Shown: positions 25,694-34,934 of the stretch, piece after piece
How the letters are laid out: every line of letters starts with the position of its first letter
Position numbering within the stretch: position 1 is the stretch's first letter
Source of the DNA: CAYJBH01 sp964368815
GTDB lineage: Bacteria > Bacillota > Clostridia > Oscillospirales > Ruminococcaceae
Reading direction: 5' to 3'
Assembly (NCBI GenBank): GCA_964368815.1
Contig: CAYJDA010000010.1
Span: forward strand, 5,160 to 69,159
Length of the DNA stretch: 64,000 nucleotides
Notes under the pieces: model-generated
Told to the model about the DNA's origin: nothing
Database searches by the model: none
Seen by the model: only the letters and a program-made list of their open reading frames with translations
Position numbers and translations under genes: made by a program

Positions 25694-28162
25694 TTAGATT
25701 CCAAATTTAGCCTTGCGCATAAGTTCGGTATCGGTAAAATCCTTGCTTGGAGTGTATCCCTCAAGCGGCATAATTCTGCGATGAAACGCATCTAAAAACC
25801 ACTCAGGTTGCGGGAAGAATAAATGTTCAAATTCAAATGCAGGAGTAATCCAGTTTTCTGCACCCAGTACGAATGCCGGTGCATCAAGGTAGTCAAAACA
25901 AAGCTGTGTAATATTGCTTGCAAAGTCATTTAAGATGCTACCCCTTGTGCATGCATCGCTTGCAAGAATAATTCGGCCGGTTTTTTTAACCGACTCAACA
26001 ACCTTTTCGTAGTTGAATGGAACTATACTTCTTGCATCAATAACCTCTGCCGAAATTCCATATTCCTCAAACTTCTTTGCCGCCTCAAGCGCAGGATATA
26101 ATGTTGCACCGATGGTAAGAATTGTTAAATCGCTTCCGGCACGCTTAATGTCCGGCTCGCCCAGCGGAATTTCGTAATATTCCTCCGGAACACCCTGCGT
26201 ATGAAACATTTCACCAATGTCGTAAAACTTCTGGCTTTCAAAAAACACAACCGGATCAAGGCCGGAAAGCGCTGTATTCATTAAGCCCTTTGCATCATAA
26301 GGTGTTACCGGATACACCACCTTTAATCCCGGCATGTGTGCGGTTAGCGCAGACCAATCCTGAGAATGTTGCGCTCCGTATTTACTACCAACCGACACAC
26401 GGAGTACTACCGGCATATTTAAAAGTCCTGCCGACATAGATTGCCATTTCGCCAGCTGATTAAATACCTCGTCCCCCGCGCGGCCAAGAAAGTCGCAGTA
26501 CATAAGCTCGGCTATTACACGTCCACCGGCCATACCGTACCCCACAGCGCTGCCTGCAATTGCCGCTTCACTAATAGGAGAGTTAAAAAGGCGATGATAC
26601 GGAATGCTGTCCATCATATTACGGGTTACAGCAAAAGCGCCGCCCCAGTCACGGACATCTTCACCGTATAAAACAAGGGTTGGATCCTCATAAAATTTAT
26701 CAAATATAGCTTCAAAAAGGGCATCTCTAAGTGCATAAATTCTGTTTTTACTTATAGCTTTACCGTTTTCGTCGAAAGCAAACCTTGCCTTGTTTTTTAA
26801 TCCGGCATAGCGAACATTTTCTTCCTTGGTTGTTAAAACATCCGGCTTGCGGTCGTCCATAACCTTGCGGGTTTCGTTTTTAAACATAAGGTCGGCTATG
26901 ATATTTTTCTTTTCATCAAGCGGCATATATGGGGTAATGTTGGTATCCTGTGCAATCATAAAAACATCACGATTACGTTTTTGTGCTGTTTCTATTGCAA
27001 GGTTAGCCTCTTCTTCGCTGCAAACTCCCGCCTTAACAAGCTCTTTTTTAAACCATTCTATGGAATCTGCTTCACGCCACATATCAATTTCTTCTGTGCT
27101 ACGGTATGCCGAGGCATCCGAGGTGGAGTGTCCCGAAATTCGGTAGGTAATAACGTCTAACAGAACAGGGCCGTCACCCTTCTTAATAATGTCCTTTTTA
27201 CGGCGAAACGCATCAATAACAGCAAGTGGATTATATCCGTCAACACGCTCGGCATGCATCTGATTTTTTGCAATACCGGCACCCATTCGTGCAAGAAAAT
27301 CGTAGGCCATTGTCTCGCCACGAGTTTGTCCGCCCATGCCGTATGAGTTGTTGTTAAAACAGAAAATAACCGGTAGTCCTCCCTTAATTCCATCGTTCCA
27401 AAGGGTGCGATATTGGTCCATAGCGGCAAAATTTAGGCTCTCCATAACAGGACCACAACCCATTGAGGCATCACCGATATTACAAACAACAATTCCCTCT
27501 TTTTTATTTACTCGCTGGTAAAGTGCAACACCGGTAGAGGTTGGACCGCTGCCACCAACTATTGCGTTGTTTGGGAATATCCCAAATGGTGTAAAAAAAG
27601 CATGCATGGATCCACCGAGACCACGATTAAAACCGTTATCACGAGCAAATACCTCTGCCATAGCGCCATAGATGTAAAAATACTTTGCTTTATCCTTAAC
27701 ATTATCAAACTTAAAATGTTCGTTAATTATCTTAAGGTTAGCACCACCGAAGAAATTCTCCATAACCTCGTTTAGCTCGGCATCTGACAATTTTTCGATG
27801 GAGGATAAACCCTTTGCTATAATTTCTCCATGGCTACGGTGAGAACCTAAAATATAATCCTCTACATCCAAAACAAATGCCTGACCTACTGCGGCGGCTT
27901 CCTGTCCCGCAGAAAGATGAGCCGGGCCTGCATATGTAAAAGGTAGGTCATTATACTGACCTTTAACCTTAATTTCGTTAAGCATATTTTCAAATTCTCG
28001 GATACTTGCCATATCGGAAAGTATTCTTAAAAGCTCCTCTTTTGAAAACTTTTTGCTCTCCTCTTTAACGGTTTTTTTATAGGCATTAACCGGAATATCG
28101 GTAAAACTTATAACTCCGCTTTTTCTTATTTCCTTTGGGTCTACAACCAAACTCTTTGGCAT
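25694..28162 (-). CDS. Fused E1 alpha-beta subunit of a 2-oxoacid/acetoin-type dehydrogenase complex
   Basis: 822 residues joining the two E1 subunits that are usually separate. The alpha part (about 40-440) has the thiamine diphosphate motif GDASMG (from 230) ending in NNN (270-272), plus GSHRSHGE and the phosphorylation-loop-like YRISGHSTSDASAYR. The beta part (about 480-822) has LYGEDVRDWGGAFAVT, FNSPISEAAIAGSAVGYGMAG and KVVYPVTPYDAKGLM. An insertion of about 45 residues lies in the alpha part at 121-165. The two halves and substrate pocket do not tell me the substrate: pyruvate, a branched 2-oxoacid, acetoin or a sugar-derived acyloin are all possible. It sits in a sugar phosphate operon together with its E2 and E3. 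Confidence 0.9.
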   Translation of the reverse strand: MPKSLVVDPKEIRKSGVISFTDIPVNAYKKTVKEESKKFSKEELLRILSDMASIREFENMLNEIKVKGQYNDLPFTYAGPAHLSAGQEAAAVGQAFVLDVEDYILGSHRSHGEIIAKGLSSIEKLSDAELNEVMENFFGGANLKIINEHFKFDNVKDKAKYFYIYGAMAEVFARDNGFNRGLGGSMHAFFTPFGIFPNNAIVGGSGPTSTGVALYQRVNKKEGIVVCNIGDASMGCGPVMESLNFAAMDQYRTLWNDGIKGGLPVIFCFNNNSYGMGGQTRGETMAYDFLARMGAGIAKNQMHAERVDGYNPLAVIDAFRRKKDIIKKGDGPVLLDVITYRISGHSTSDASAYRSTEEIDMWREADSIEWFKKELVKAGVCSEEEANLAIETAQKRNRDVFMIAQDTNITPYMPLDEKKNIIADLMFKNETRKVMDDRKPDVLTTKEENVRYAGLKNKARFAFDENGKAISKNRIYALRDALFEAIFDKFYEDPTLVLYGEDVRDWGGAFAVTRNMMDSIPYHRLFNSPISEAAIAGSAVGYGMAGGRVIAELMYCDFLGRAGDEVFNQLAKWQSMSAGLLNMPVVLRVSVGSKYGAQHSQDWSALTAHMPGLKVVYPVTPYDAKGLMNTALSGLDPVVFFESQKFYDIGEMFHTQGVPEEYYEIPLGEPDIKRAGSDLTILTIGATLYPALEAAKKFEEYGISAEVIDARSIVPFNYEKVVESVKKTGRIILASDACTRGSILNDFASNITQLCFDYLDAPAFVLGAENWITPAFEFEHLFFPQPEWFLDAFHRRIMPLEGYTPSKDFTDTELMRKAKFGI

Positions 28163-28182
28163 GATTTTTTCCTTTCTTACGG

Positions 28183-29547
28183 TTACTCTATCTCAAACAA
28201 TGCTTCTCTTATTATCTCGCAAACAGTCGGGTGTGGGAACACTAACTTTTTAATGCGCTCTATCGGAATACAATTTCCTATCATAAGTGCCGCTCCGTAA
28301 ATACTTTCAGAACAGGAATTACCAATCATAGAAACACCTAATATACACTCACTCTTTTTGTCGTAAACAAGCTTAATAAATCCATCGCCTCTTTCATTTT
28401 CAGCAAGGTAGCGGCCGCTGTATGCCATGGGCAGTTTAATGCACTCGCAGTCATAACCCTTTTGCCTTGCGCTCTGCTCGGTTTCCCCCACTGCCGCGAC
28501 CTCAGGATTTGTATAGATTACCGACGGAATTGCACCGTATTCCATCATATCGCCTTTGCCCAGAATATTATTAACCGCAACTTCTGCTTCACGATAGGCG
28601 GTATGTGCCAACATTATTTTCCCGTTAACATCTCCTATTGCATACACTCCCTCAATGTTGGTACGCAGATAATCATCGGTTACGATGGCTCCCTTCTCGG
28701 TATAAATATCAAGGTTCTCTAATCCGATATCTACTATGTTTGGGCGGCGGCCTATTGAAAGTAAAATTTTCTCTGCCTTTAGTTCTTCCTTTTCGCCGTT
28801 ATCCTCAAAGGTAACACCATCATCACCAATAGATGTAACCTTACAGCCGAGACGAAATTCAATTCCCTTTTTCTTATAATTAGCAAGAAGATTTTCCGAA
28901 ATATCCTCATCTATAGGCCCACCTATGGAATTTAACATCTCTACAACGGTAACCTTACTGCCTACCGAATTATAGTAAGATGCCATTTCAAGGCCGATAA
29001 CGCCCCCACCGATTACCACAAGGCTTTGCGGTATTTCAGTTAGCGCTAAAATCTCTCGATTTGTCATTGCATATCCGGATTCCACCGCCGACATCAATCC
29101 ATCAATAGGTGGCAACATCGGACTGCTTCCGCTGGCAATTATCAGCTGTTTCGCTGCGAATTCATTGCCATCACACTCAACGCAAAATCCACCCTCTACC
29201 CTGCCTTTAATAACTGCATTTCCGCTGATAACCTCTACACCGTGCTTTTTCATCTTCATGCCAACACCGGCTACCAATTTTTTAACTATCTTATTTTTAC
29301 GGGCTATAACCTTCTTTTGATCAATAGAGGCAGAATCTACTATAACCCCATAATCCTTACCATGCATTGCATAGTCGTAAACCTTTGCACTGTGCAACAA
29401 TGCCTTCGACGGAATGCATCCCTCGTTTAAACAAACTCCGCCAAGCGAGCGTTTTTCAAAAAGTGTTACCGACCTACCTGCCGCCGCTGCTCTCTCTGCG
29501 GCGCAATAACCACCCGGTCCACCACCGATTACAATTATATCTTTCAC
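28183..29547 (-). CDS. lpdA: Dihydrolipoyl dehydrogenase (E3)
   Basis: 454-residue flavoprotein that reoxidises the lipoyl group of E2 with NAD. FAD motif GGGPGGYCAAERAA, redox-active disulfide GGVCLNEGCIPSK (Cys39, Cys44), NAD motif VVIGGGVIGLEMASYY, second FAD site YAIGDVNGKIMLAHTA and catalytic HPTVCEIIREAL near the end. No lipoyl domain is fused to it. GTG is the start codon, with GAAAGGA upstream. It lies 20 bases before the E1 gene in transcription order. Confidence 0.95.
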   Translation of the reverse strand: MKDIIVIGGGPGGYCAAERAAAAGRSVTLFEKRSLGGVCLNEGCIPSKALLHSAKVYDYAMHGKDYGVIVDSASIDQKKVIARKNKIVKKLVAGVGMKMKKHGVEVISGNAVIKGRVEGGFCVECDGNEFAAKQLIIASGSSPMLPPIDGLMSAVESGYAMTNREILALTEIPQSLVVIGGGVIGLEMASYYNSVGSKVTVVEMLNSIGGPIDEDISENLLANYKKKGIEFRLGCKVTSIGDDGVTFEDNGEKEELKAEKILLSIGRRPNIVDIGLENLDIYTEKGAIVTDDYLRTNIEGVYAIGDVNGKIMLAHTAYREAEVAVNNILGKGDMMEYGAIPSVIYTNPEVAAVGETEQSARQKGYDCECIKLPMAYSGRYLAENERGDGFIKLVYDKKSECILGVSMIGNSCSESIYGAALMIGNCIPIERIKKLVFPHPTVCEIIREALFEIE

Positions 29548-29606
29548 TGTTACTATTTCCTTTCTTTATATCGTCAAAGACTTGAAATCCGAACACAAAA
29601 CCTTGA

Positions 29607-30869
29607 TTAGTCTACCAGCAATAAACTAAAATTCTCAAGAGCATCGCAGACATCTTTTAAAAATCTTGCAGCCGGCGCTCCGTCCAGGGCACGATGGTCA
29701 AAGGTTAATGATAATCCCATAGATTGATATCCCGTTACCATTCCGTTAACGATTTTAATTTTTTCGTTCAACGAACAAACACCTAAAATACCAACTTCGG
29801 GAGGATTAATAACCGGAGTAAAGCTTTCTACGCCGAGATTGCCGAGATTTGTTACGGTAAATGTTCCGCCGGCGAGCAGATCGGGATTAATATTTCCGCT
29901 TTGTGCAGCTGCCGCTACCGACTTCATTTCGGCAGATAATTCCGGCAATGTCATGGATTCCGCCGCCATTAATTTCGGTACCATAAGCCCTTTATCGGTA
30001 TCAACCGCAACACCGAGATTTACCGTGTTAAATCGTCTGGTTAAATCGTCGTAGTAGTGCGCATTTATTTCGGGGTGCTTTAACAACATTTTAACCACTG
30101 CATATAAAACAATATCGTTTAATGTTATTTTTTCAAGCTGTGGTTTTTTGCTCTGTTTAAAGGAAGCTCGAAGCTTTAAAATCTCGGTAGCATCAAAAGA
30201 GCTGTTGAGTGTTAACTGAGCCATTCCCGAAAGCGAGGCATGCATAGCTTTGGCAATAACCTTGCGAATATTAGTGTGTGGAATATCTTCCGAAGCTGGC
30301 ACCGTAGCAAATGTAGCCGTGTCGGCCCCCTTAGCCATAACTCTTAAAACATCGCGCTCTATAACTCTGCCGTTAGGGCCCGATCCGGCTGTGTTTGAAA
30401 CAGATATACCATTTCGCTCGGCAAGTCCTTTTGCTCTTGGAGAAACGCCGCCCGAACCCGTTTCAGCTACATTTGATTCCTTCGAAACAGCCGTTGCCGC
30501 AACTGCCGGTGCTGCTGACGGAACAACCTGCGGTGTGCTAACTACAGGTGCGGTAGTTTTTGGTGCCTCAGCCACAGCTGTAGCTGTTTCAGTGCCATCA
30601 ACATCCGGCGCAAATTCCGACACTTCCTCTCCTGCAGTGCCGATTACGCAGATATTATTCAGAGCGGGAACATCATCACCCTCGTTATAAAAAACTGCGA
30701 GCAGTTCGCCGGTCTCCTCCGATATCTCATCGAAAGAAGCCTTGTCGGTTTCGTAGGAAAAAAGCAGGTCGCCCTTATTTATCGTATCTCCTACGCTTTT
30801 GTGCCATTTTGAAAGTATACATTCCTCTACCGTTATTCCCGGTTTTGGCATAACTATAGGCTTTGCCAT
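29607..30869 (-). CDS. Dihydrolipoamide acyltransferase (E2) with one lipoyl domain
   Basis: 420 residues forming the core of the complex. The lipoyl domain (1-80) carries the lipoylated lysine in ETDKASFDE (Lys43). An Ala/Pro/Thr/Val-rich linker (about 92-135) leads to the E3-binding domain (SPRAKGLAERNGISVS...GPNGRVIERDVL). The catalytic domain ends in DHRALDGAPAARFL with the His392 and Asp396 active site. The core domain cannot be assigned to acetyl, branched acyl or acetoin type by eye. It is the third gene of the operon and precedes E3 by 59 bases without any terminator. Confidence 0.94.
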   Translation of the reverse strand: MAKPIVMPKPGITVEECILSKWHKSVGDTINKGDLLFSYETDKASFDEISEETGELLAVFYNEGDDVPALNNICVIGTAGEEVSEFAPDVDGTETATAVAEAPKTTAPVVSTPQVVPSAAPAVAATAVSKESNVAETGSGGVSPRAKGLAERNGISVSNTAGSGPNGRVIERDVLRVMAKGADTATFATVPASEDIPHTNIRKVIAKAMHASLSGMAQLTLNSSFDATEILKLRASFKQSKKPQLEKITLNDIVLYAVVKMLLKHPEINAHYYDDLTRRFNTVNLGVAVDTDKGLMVPKLMAAESMTLPELSAEMKSVAAAAQSGNINPDLLAGGTFTVTNLGNLGVESFTPVINPPEVGILGVCSLNEKIKIVNGMVTGYQSMGLSLTFDHRALDGAPAARFLKDVCDALENFSLLLVD

Positions 30870-30889
30870 AAAATAATCTCCCTTATGTT

Positions 30890-32143
30890 TTATATCTTCT
30901 TCGCGTTTTCCATTATGTATTTTTCTGCATCAACCGTCCAAACCTTGTTGGGGCAAAGCTTCGAAAGTTCGGCAAAAAATAAATCCTTTTCCCCTAATTT
31001 TTCAAAATCTTCAATTGCCGTCAACGGCATACTAACATGTGTATAAATCAACTTTTTTCCGCCCGGAATTTTAGGCAGATTTAACGTTGCTTCGGCACAA
31101 GAATCCAGTCCGCCCACATGCGTTATCATAAAGGTTGGATTAATTTTGCTCTCGTTAAGATATCTCAAAACCTCTAAAAGGTCATCGTTATTTCCGCCCG
31201 AAGCCGCCGCAAGATGAGTTGCATTATAATGAACATTATAAAAGTTCATCGGTGCCTTAAATTTGGTATCACTCGGGCCTGCAAAGAAGTTTAAACAGCC
31301 ATCTCTTGCCAGTATTTCATCTCCCTGCTCTATCAAGGCCGGTATCGGAGCCATTACAAATACATCGTCATACCCCTTACCATCGGTTAACTCCATCAGG
31401 GTTTTCACCGAATCGCCCTCTGAGGTGTTGCAGTAGATAAGCTCTACGCCTCGCTCCTTTGCGTATTCCTGCGATAAATAAGTTTTTGCCCTATCTATCC
31501 TAGATTGGTCTATATCGGTTACCACAACCCTGGCAGGTCGCACATCGGCCGCTAAAGAATGTTGAATTGCACAGATTCCCATCGGACCACAACCTGCTAT
31601 AATACAGAGATTCCCACCCTTTCGAATACCCATTTCATGTTTATACGACCCCATCTCGCAGTGATAGTTTGCATTAAATGATCCCACAACACAGGAAACA
31701 GGCTCTGCCAAAGATCCAAGGAAAAAAGCCTCGCCCTCAAAGGGTAAAAGACAGTTTTGTATCATAACAACCTCGGGAATAATAATATAGGTTGCGTCGC
31801 CACCGATGTATTCAAAGGAATATCCCGGTGCATCCAGCGAGCCTTTATAGTTTAATGCCGGCTGAATAACAAAACGCTGACCCGGCTTAAATTGATCGGC
31901 ATATTTAGCGCCAACTTCAACAATTTCGCCGCAAAATTCATGACCCAAAATTACCGGATTGGTAGCACAGTTTGACGGAACACGTTTATGGTCCTCGCCC
32001 TGTATTGCCGCCTTGTAGGATGACATGCAGAGTGTGTCGGTAATGATTTTAGCTAAAATTTCACCCTCGGTTATCTTTGGGAGTTCAAACTCCTCCATTC
32101 TGATGTCTGATTTTCCGTACAGTCTTAATGCTTTAGTCTTCAT
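30890..32143 (-). CDS. Zinc-type alcohol dehydrogenase, L-sorbose-1-phosphate reductase-like
   Basis: About 417 residues in the medium-chain dehydrogenase family. Catalytic zinc ligands Cys39 (TLCMSS), His68 and Glu69 (GHEFCGEIVEVG); the structural-zinc four-cysteine loop is absent. Nucleotide motif IAGCGPMGICAIQ. The length and segments such as GYSFEYIGGDATY and NFFAGPSDTKFKAP fit SorE, which interconverts L-sorbose 1-phosphate and D-glucitol 6-phosphate. I chose ATG 32143, with AGGAGAG upstream; it overlaps the end of the regulator gene by 11 bases. In this operon it probably reduces a ketose 1-phosphate. Confidence 0.87.
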   Translation of the reverse strand: MKTKALRLYGKSDIRMEEFELPKITEGEILAKIITDTLCMSSYKAAIQGEDHKRVPSNCATNPVILGHEFCGEIVEVGAKYADQFKPGQRFVIQPALNYKGSLDAPGYSFEYIGGDATYIIIPEVVMIQNCLLPFEGEAFFLGSLAEPVSCVVGSFNANYHCEMGSYKHEMGIRKGGNLCIIAGCGPMGICAIQHSLAADVRPARVVVTDIDQSRIDRAKTYLSQEYAKERGVELIYCNTSEGDSVKTLMELTDGKGYDDVFVMAPIPALIEQGDEILARDGCLNFFAGPSDTKFKAPMNFYNVHYNATHLAAASGGNNDDLLEVLRYLNESKINPTFMITHVGGLDSCAEATLNLPKIPGGKKLIYTHVSMPLTAIEDFEKLGEKDLFFAELSKLCPNKVWTVDAEKYIMENAKKI

Positions 32144-32930
32144 TTTTAACGCTCTCCTGTCTCGTACTTCTTCGAATATTAAAAACAATGCTTTTGTTTA
32201 ACGACCTAATATGCTTTTTATAATCAGCGGGAAACATCTTGGTTGTAACTATAACGTCAACATCCTGTGGCTCGGCAAAGGTATAGTGCATCGATTTGGA
32301 AACCTTGGTTTCATCTATTAACATTATAACCCTTGATGCTCTGGAAATAATATGCCGTTTAAGCTCGGCTTCATTTTGATTTCCACAGCTAAACTCACTT
32401 CCCGGTGCATAGCCGGAGGCTACCATAAAAACGCTACTGAAATTAACATTTTTAATGGATTCGATAGCTCCCGAACCCGATAGCGAAAGATTAAGGCTGT
32501 TAAGCTTGCCGCCCGTAAGATGAACCGAAATATTACTCTTCTGACAAAGTATCGCCGCAATATTAGTTCCGGTTGTATAAACTGTAAGCCGAATATCCTT
32601 CATCAACCTTGCAAGCCAATCTGTGGTTGAACCGCTGTCTAAGAAAATTAGGCTTCCTTCGTTTATATACTCAATTGCCGCGTTAGATATCGCCGTTTTG
32701 TGGTCCTGATTTTCTGCAGCACGTTTTGCAAATGCGTCTTCCTGATAAAGTGCGTTGGTACGCCTTGCACCACCCCTGATTTTTATCAATAATCCCTCTG
32801 CTGCAAGCGCCTCAATATCGCGCCGCAAGGTCATCTGCGATACATTGGGAAACACCTCCTCTAAATCATTTAGATAGATAAAAGTGTTAGTGTTGCATAG
32901 AGTTAATATCCTCTCCTGTCTCTCGTTCAT
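32133..32930 (-). CDS. DeoR/GlpR-family sugar-phosphate-responsive regulator
   Basis: 265 residues. The N-terminal helix-turn-helix is NVSQMTLRRDIEALAAEGLLIKIRGGARR, and the rest is a ribose-phosphate-isomerase-like effector domain with FLDSGSTTDWLARLM and the later GSEFSCGNQNEAELKRHI. Such repressors usually bind a phosphorylated sugar of the pathway they control. It is the first gene of the operon and overlaps the next gene by 11 bases, so it should sense an intermediate of this pathway and control it (inference). Confidence 0.92.
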   Translation of the reverse strand: MNERQERILTLCNTNTFIYLNDLEEVFPNVSQMTLRRDIEALAAEGLLIKIRGGARRTNALYQEDAFAKRAAENQDHKTAISNAAIEYINEGSLIFLDSGSTTDWLARLMKDIRLTVYTTGTNIAAILCQKSNISVHLTGGKLNSLNLSLSGSGAIESIKNVNFSSVFMVASGYAPGSEFSCGNQNEAELKRHIISRASRVIMLIDETKVSKSMHYTFAEPQDVDVIVTTKMFPADYKKHIRSLNKSIVFNIRRSTRQESVKNED

Positions 32931-32980
32931 TTTTTCACCATATGTAATTATTTGAAACTTTTTGTTATGTTTATAACGTA

Positions 32981-33008
32981 ATTATACCATGTAATGTAAC
33001 ATTGTCAA
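32981..33008 (-). promoter_or_regulatory. Promoter of the eight-gene operon
   Basis: Minus-strand TTGACA (33008-33003) and TATAAT (32986-32981), 16-base spacer. Confidence 0.85.
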
Positions 33009-33021
33009 CATGTAAATTACA
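32990..33021. promoter_or_regulatory. Candidate DeoR-type operator
   Basis: TGTAAT (32990-32995) and ATTACA (33016-33021) form an inverted pair around the -35 box; further GTAAT repeats lie at about 32943 and 32978. Several GTAAT half-sites next to a DeoR-family gene suggest autoregulation. Confidence 0.5.
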
Positions 33022-33057
33022 GAAACTGAATTTATTTTAAATTATTTTATACATCGG

Positions 33058-33086
33058 TTGCGTTAGCTGTATTTGTATGGTAAAAT
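33058..33086 (+). promoter_or_regulatory. Promoter of lepA
   Basis: -35 TTGCGT (33058-33063), -10 TAAAAT (33081-33086), 17-base spacer. Confidence 0.6.
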
Positions 33087-33119
33087 ATATAGGATTATCG
33101 TAGGAGTAAATACACAGTA

Positions 33120-34922
33120 ATGGAAAGACAAAAGCATATTCGTAATTTTAGCATAATTGCACACATCGACCATGGTAAGTCGACGCTTGCCGATAGAATA
33201 TTGGAGAAAACCAGTGCAGTTGAGGAAAGGTTGATGGAAAATCAACTTTTAGACAACATGGATATCGAAAGGGAACGCGGAATCACCATTAAGGCAAGAG
33301 CGGTGACCATCGATTACAGAGCGAGTGATGGAAACAACTATGAGCTCAACCTTATAGACACGCCGGGACATGTTGACTTTAACTATGAGGTTAGCCGTAG
33401 TCTTGCGGCCTGCGAAGGGGCGATTTTGGTTATAGATGCATCGCAGGGTGTTGAGGCTCAAACGCTTGCCAACACCTATCTTGCGGTGGAAAGCGGGCTG
33501 GAAATAGTACCTATTTTAAATAAGATTGACCTACCGAGTGCCGACCCGCAAAGGGTTGCCCAGGAGGTTGAGGATATAATTGGAATACCCTGTTTAGAGG
33601 CTCCTCATGTTTCGGCAAAACAAGGTGTTGGAATTGTGGAGGTTTTAGAGGCTGTAGTACGGGATGTTCCGCCACCTTCCGGTGATATGGATGCGCCCTT
33701 TAGAGCTTTAATTTTCGACAGTGTATACGACAGCTATAAAGGCGTTATAGTGTATATTCGCGTAATGGACGGCTGTGTATCGGTGGGAGAAACCATTAAG
33801 ATGTTCCGCTCCGGCACCGAGTACGTTGTAACCGAAGTTGGACATAACGGCGCCATTTCTCTAACTCCTACCGGCAAGCTTCATGCAGGCCAGGTTGGTT
33901 ATCTGTGTGCCTCCATAAAAAATGTTAGGGACACACGTGTAGGCGACACTGTTATGCTTGCAGAAAAACCTGCCGATGAACCACTTCCGGGCTATCGTCC
34001 GGTTGTTCCGATGGTGTACTGCGGTATATATCCCGCCGATGGCAGCAGATACAACGATTTGCGTGAGGCTCTCGACCGACTGCTTCTTAACGATGCGTCT
34101 CTTTCCTTTGTTCCGGAAACATCGGTTGCACTGGGATTTGGATTTAGATGCGGATTTTTAGGTCTGCTACACCTCGAGGTTGTTATCGAGCGTTTAGAAC
34201 GTGAATTTATGATGGAACTTGTTACTACAGCTCCTTCGGTTGAATACAAACTCACCCTAACCGACGGCACGGTAATGATGATTGATAACCCAACAAACTA
34301 TCCCGAGGTTACCAAAATTGCCAGCAGTGAAGAGCCGTTTGTTAACGCACATGTTTACACACCTACCGATTATGTAGGCGCATTGATGGATCTTTGTCAG
34401 GATCGCCGCGGAATTTTTAAAGACATGAAATATATCGACCCTACCAGAGTTGATTTGCATTATCTACTGCCGCTCGGCGAAATTGTTTACGATTTTTTCG
34501 ACACCATAAAGAGCCGTAGCCGCGGCTATGCCAGCTATGAATACGAGCTGTGTGGATATGAAAAATCTAAGCTTTGCAGGCTTGATATTATGCTTAACGG
34601 TGAGATAGTCGATGCGTTTTCTCTGATAGTGCATACCGACAAGGCGTACGAGAGAGGCCGCAGAATTGCCGAAAAGTTAAAAGAAAGCATTCCAAGGCAG
34701 ATGTTTGAAGTTCCGATACAAGCTGCAATAGGCGGTAAAATAATCGCAAGAGAAACAGTTAGCGCCATGCGAAAGGATGTTTTAGCAAAATGTTACGGTG
34801 GAGATATCACCCGTAAAAAGAAGCTGCTTGAAAAACAAAAAGAAGGTAAAAAGAAAATGCGTCAGCTTGGCAGCGTAGAGGTTCCGAGTGAAGCATTCAC
34901 CGCAGTTTTAAAATTGGATTAA
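33120..34922 (+). CDS. lepA: Elongation factor 4 (LepA), ribosome back-translocase GTPase
   Basis: 600 residues, the standard LepA length. GTP motifs AHIDHGKST (G1), RGITI (G2), DTPGHVDF (G3) and NKIDLP (G4) are intact. The C-terminal LepA-specific domain with its basic end (DITRKKKLLEKQKEGKKKMRQLG) is present. The only plausible start, ATG 33120, has AGGAG at an unusually long distance of 13 bases. Transcribed divergently from the DeoR operon; the AEC gene follows 12 bases later. Confidence 0.97.
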   Translation: MERQKHIRNFSIIAHIDHGKSTLADRILEKTSAVEERLMENQLLDNMDIERERGITIKARAVTIDYRASDGNNYELNLIDTPGHVDFNYEVSRSLAACEGAILVIDASQGVEAQTLANTYLAVESGLEIVPILNKIDLPSADPQRVAQEVEDIIGIPCLEAPHVSAKQGVGIVEVLEAVVRDVPPPSGDMDAPFRALIFDSVYDSYKGVIVYIRVMDGCVSVGETIKMFRSGTEYVVTEVGHNGAISLTPTGKLHAGQVGYLCASIKNVRDTRVGDTVMLAEKPADEPLPGYRPVVPMVYCGIYPADGSRYNDLREALDRLLLNDASLSFVPETSVALGFGFRCGFLGLLHLEVVIERLEREFMMELVTTAPSVEYKLTLTDGTVMMIDNPTNYPEVTKIASSEEPFVNAHVYTPTDYVGALMDLCQDRRGIFKDMKYIDPTRVDLHYLLPLGEIVYDFFDTIKSRSRGYASYEYELCGYEKSKLCRLDIMLNGEIVDAFSLIVHTDKAYERGRRIAEKLKESIPRQMFEVPIQAAIGGKIIARETVSAMRKDVLAKCYGGDITRKKKLLEKQKEGKKKMRQLGSVEVPSEAFTAVLKLD

Positions 34923-34934
34923 TAAAGGAATAAT

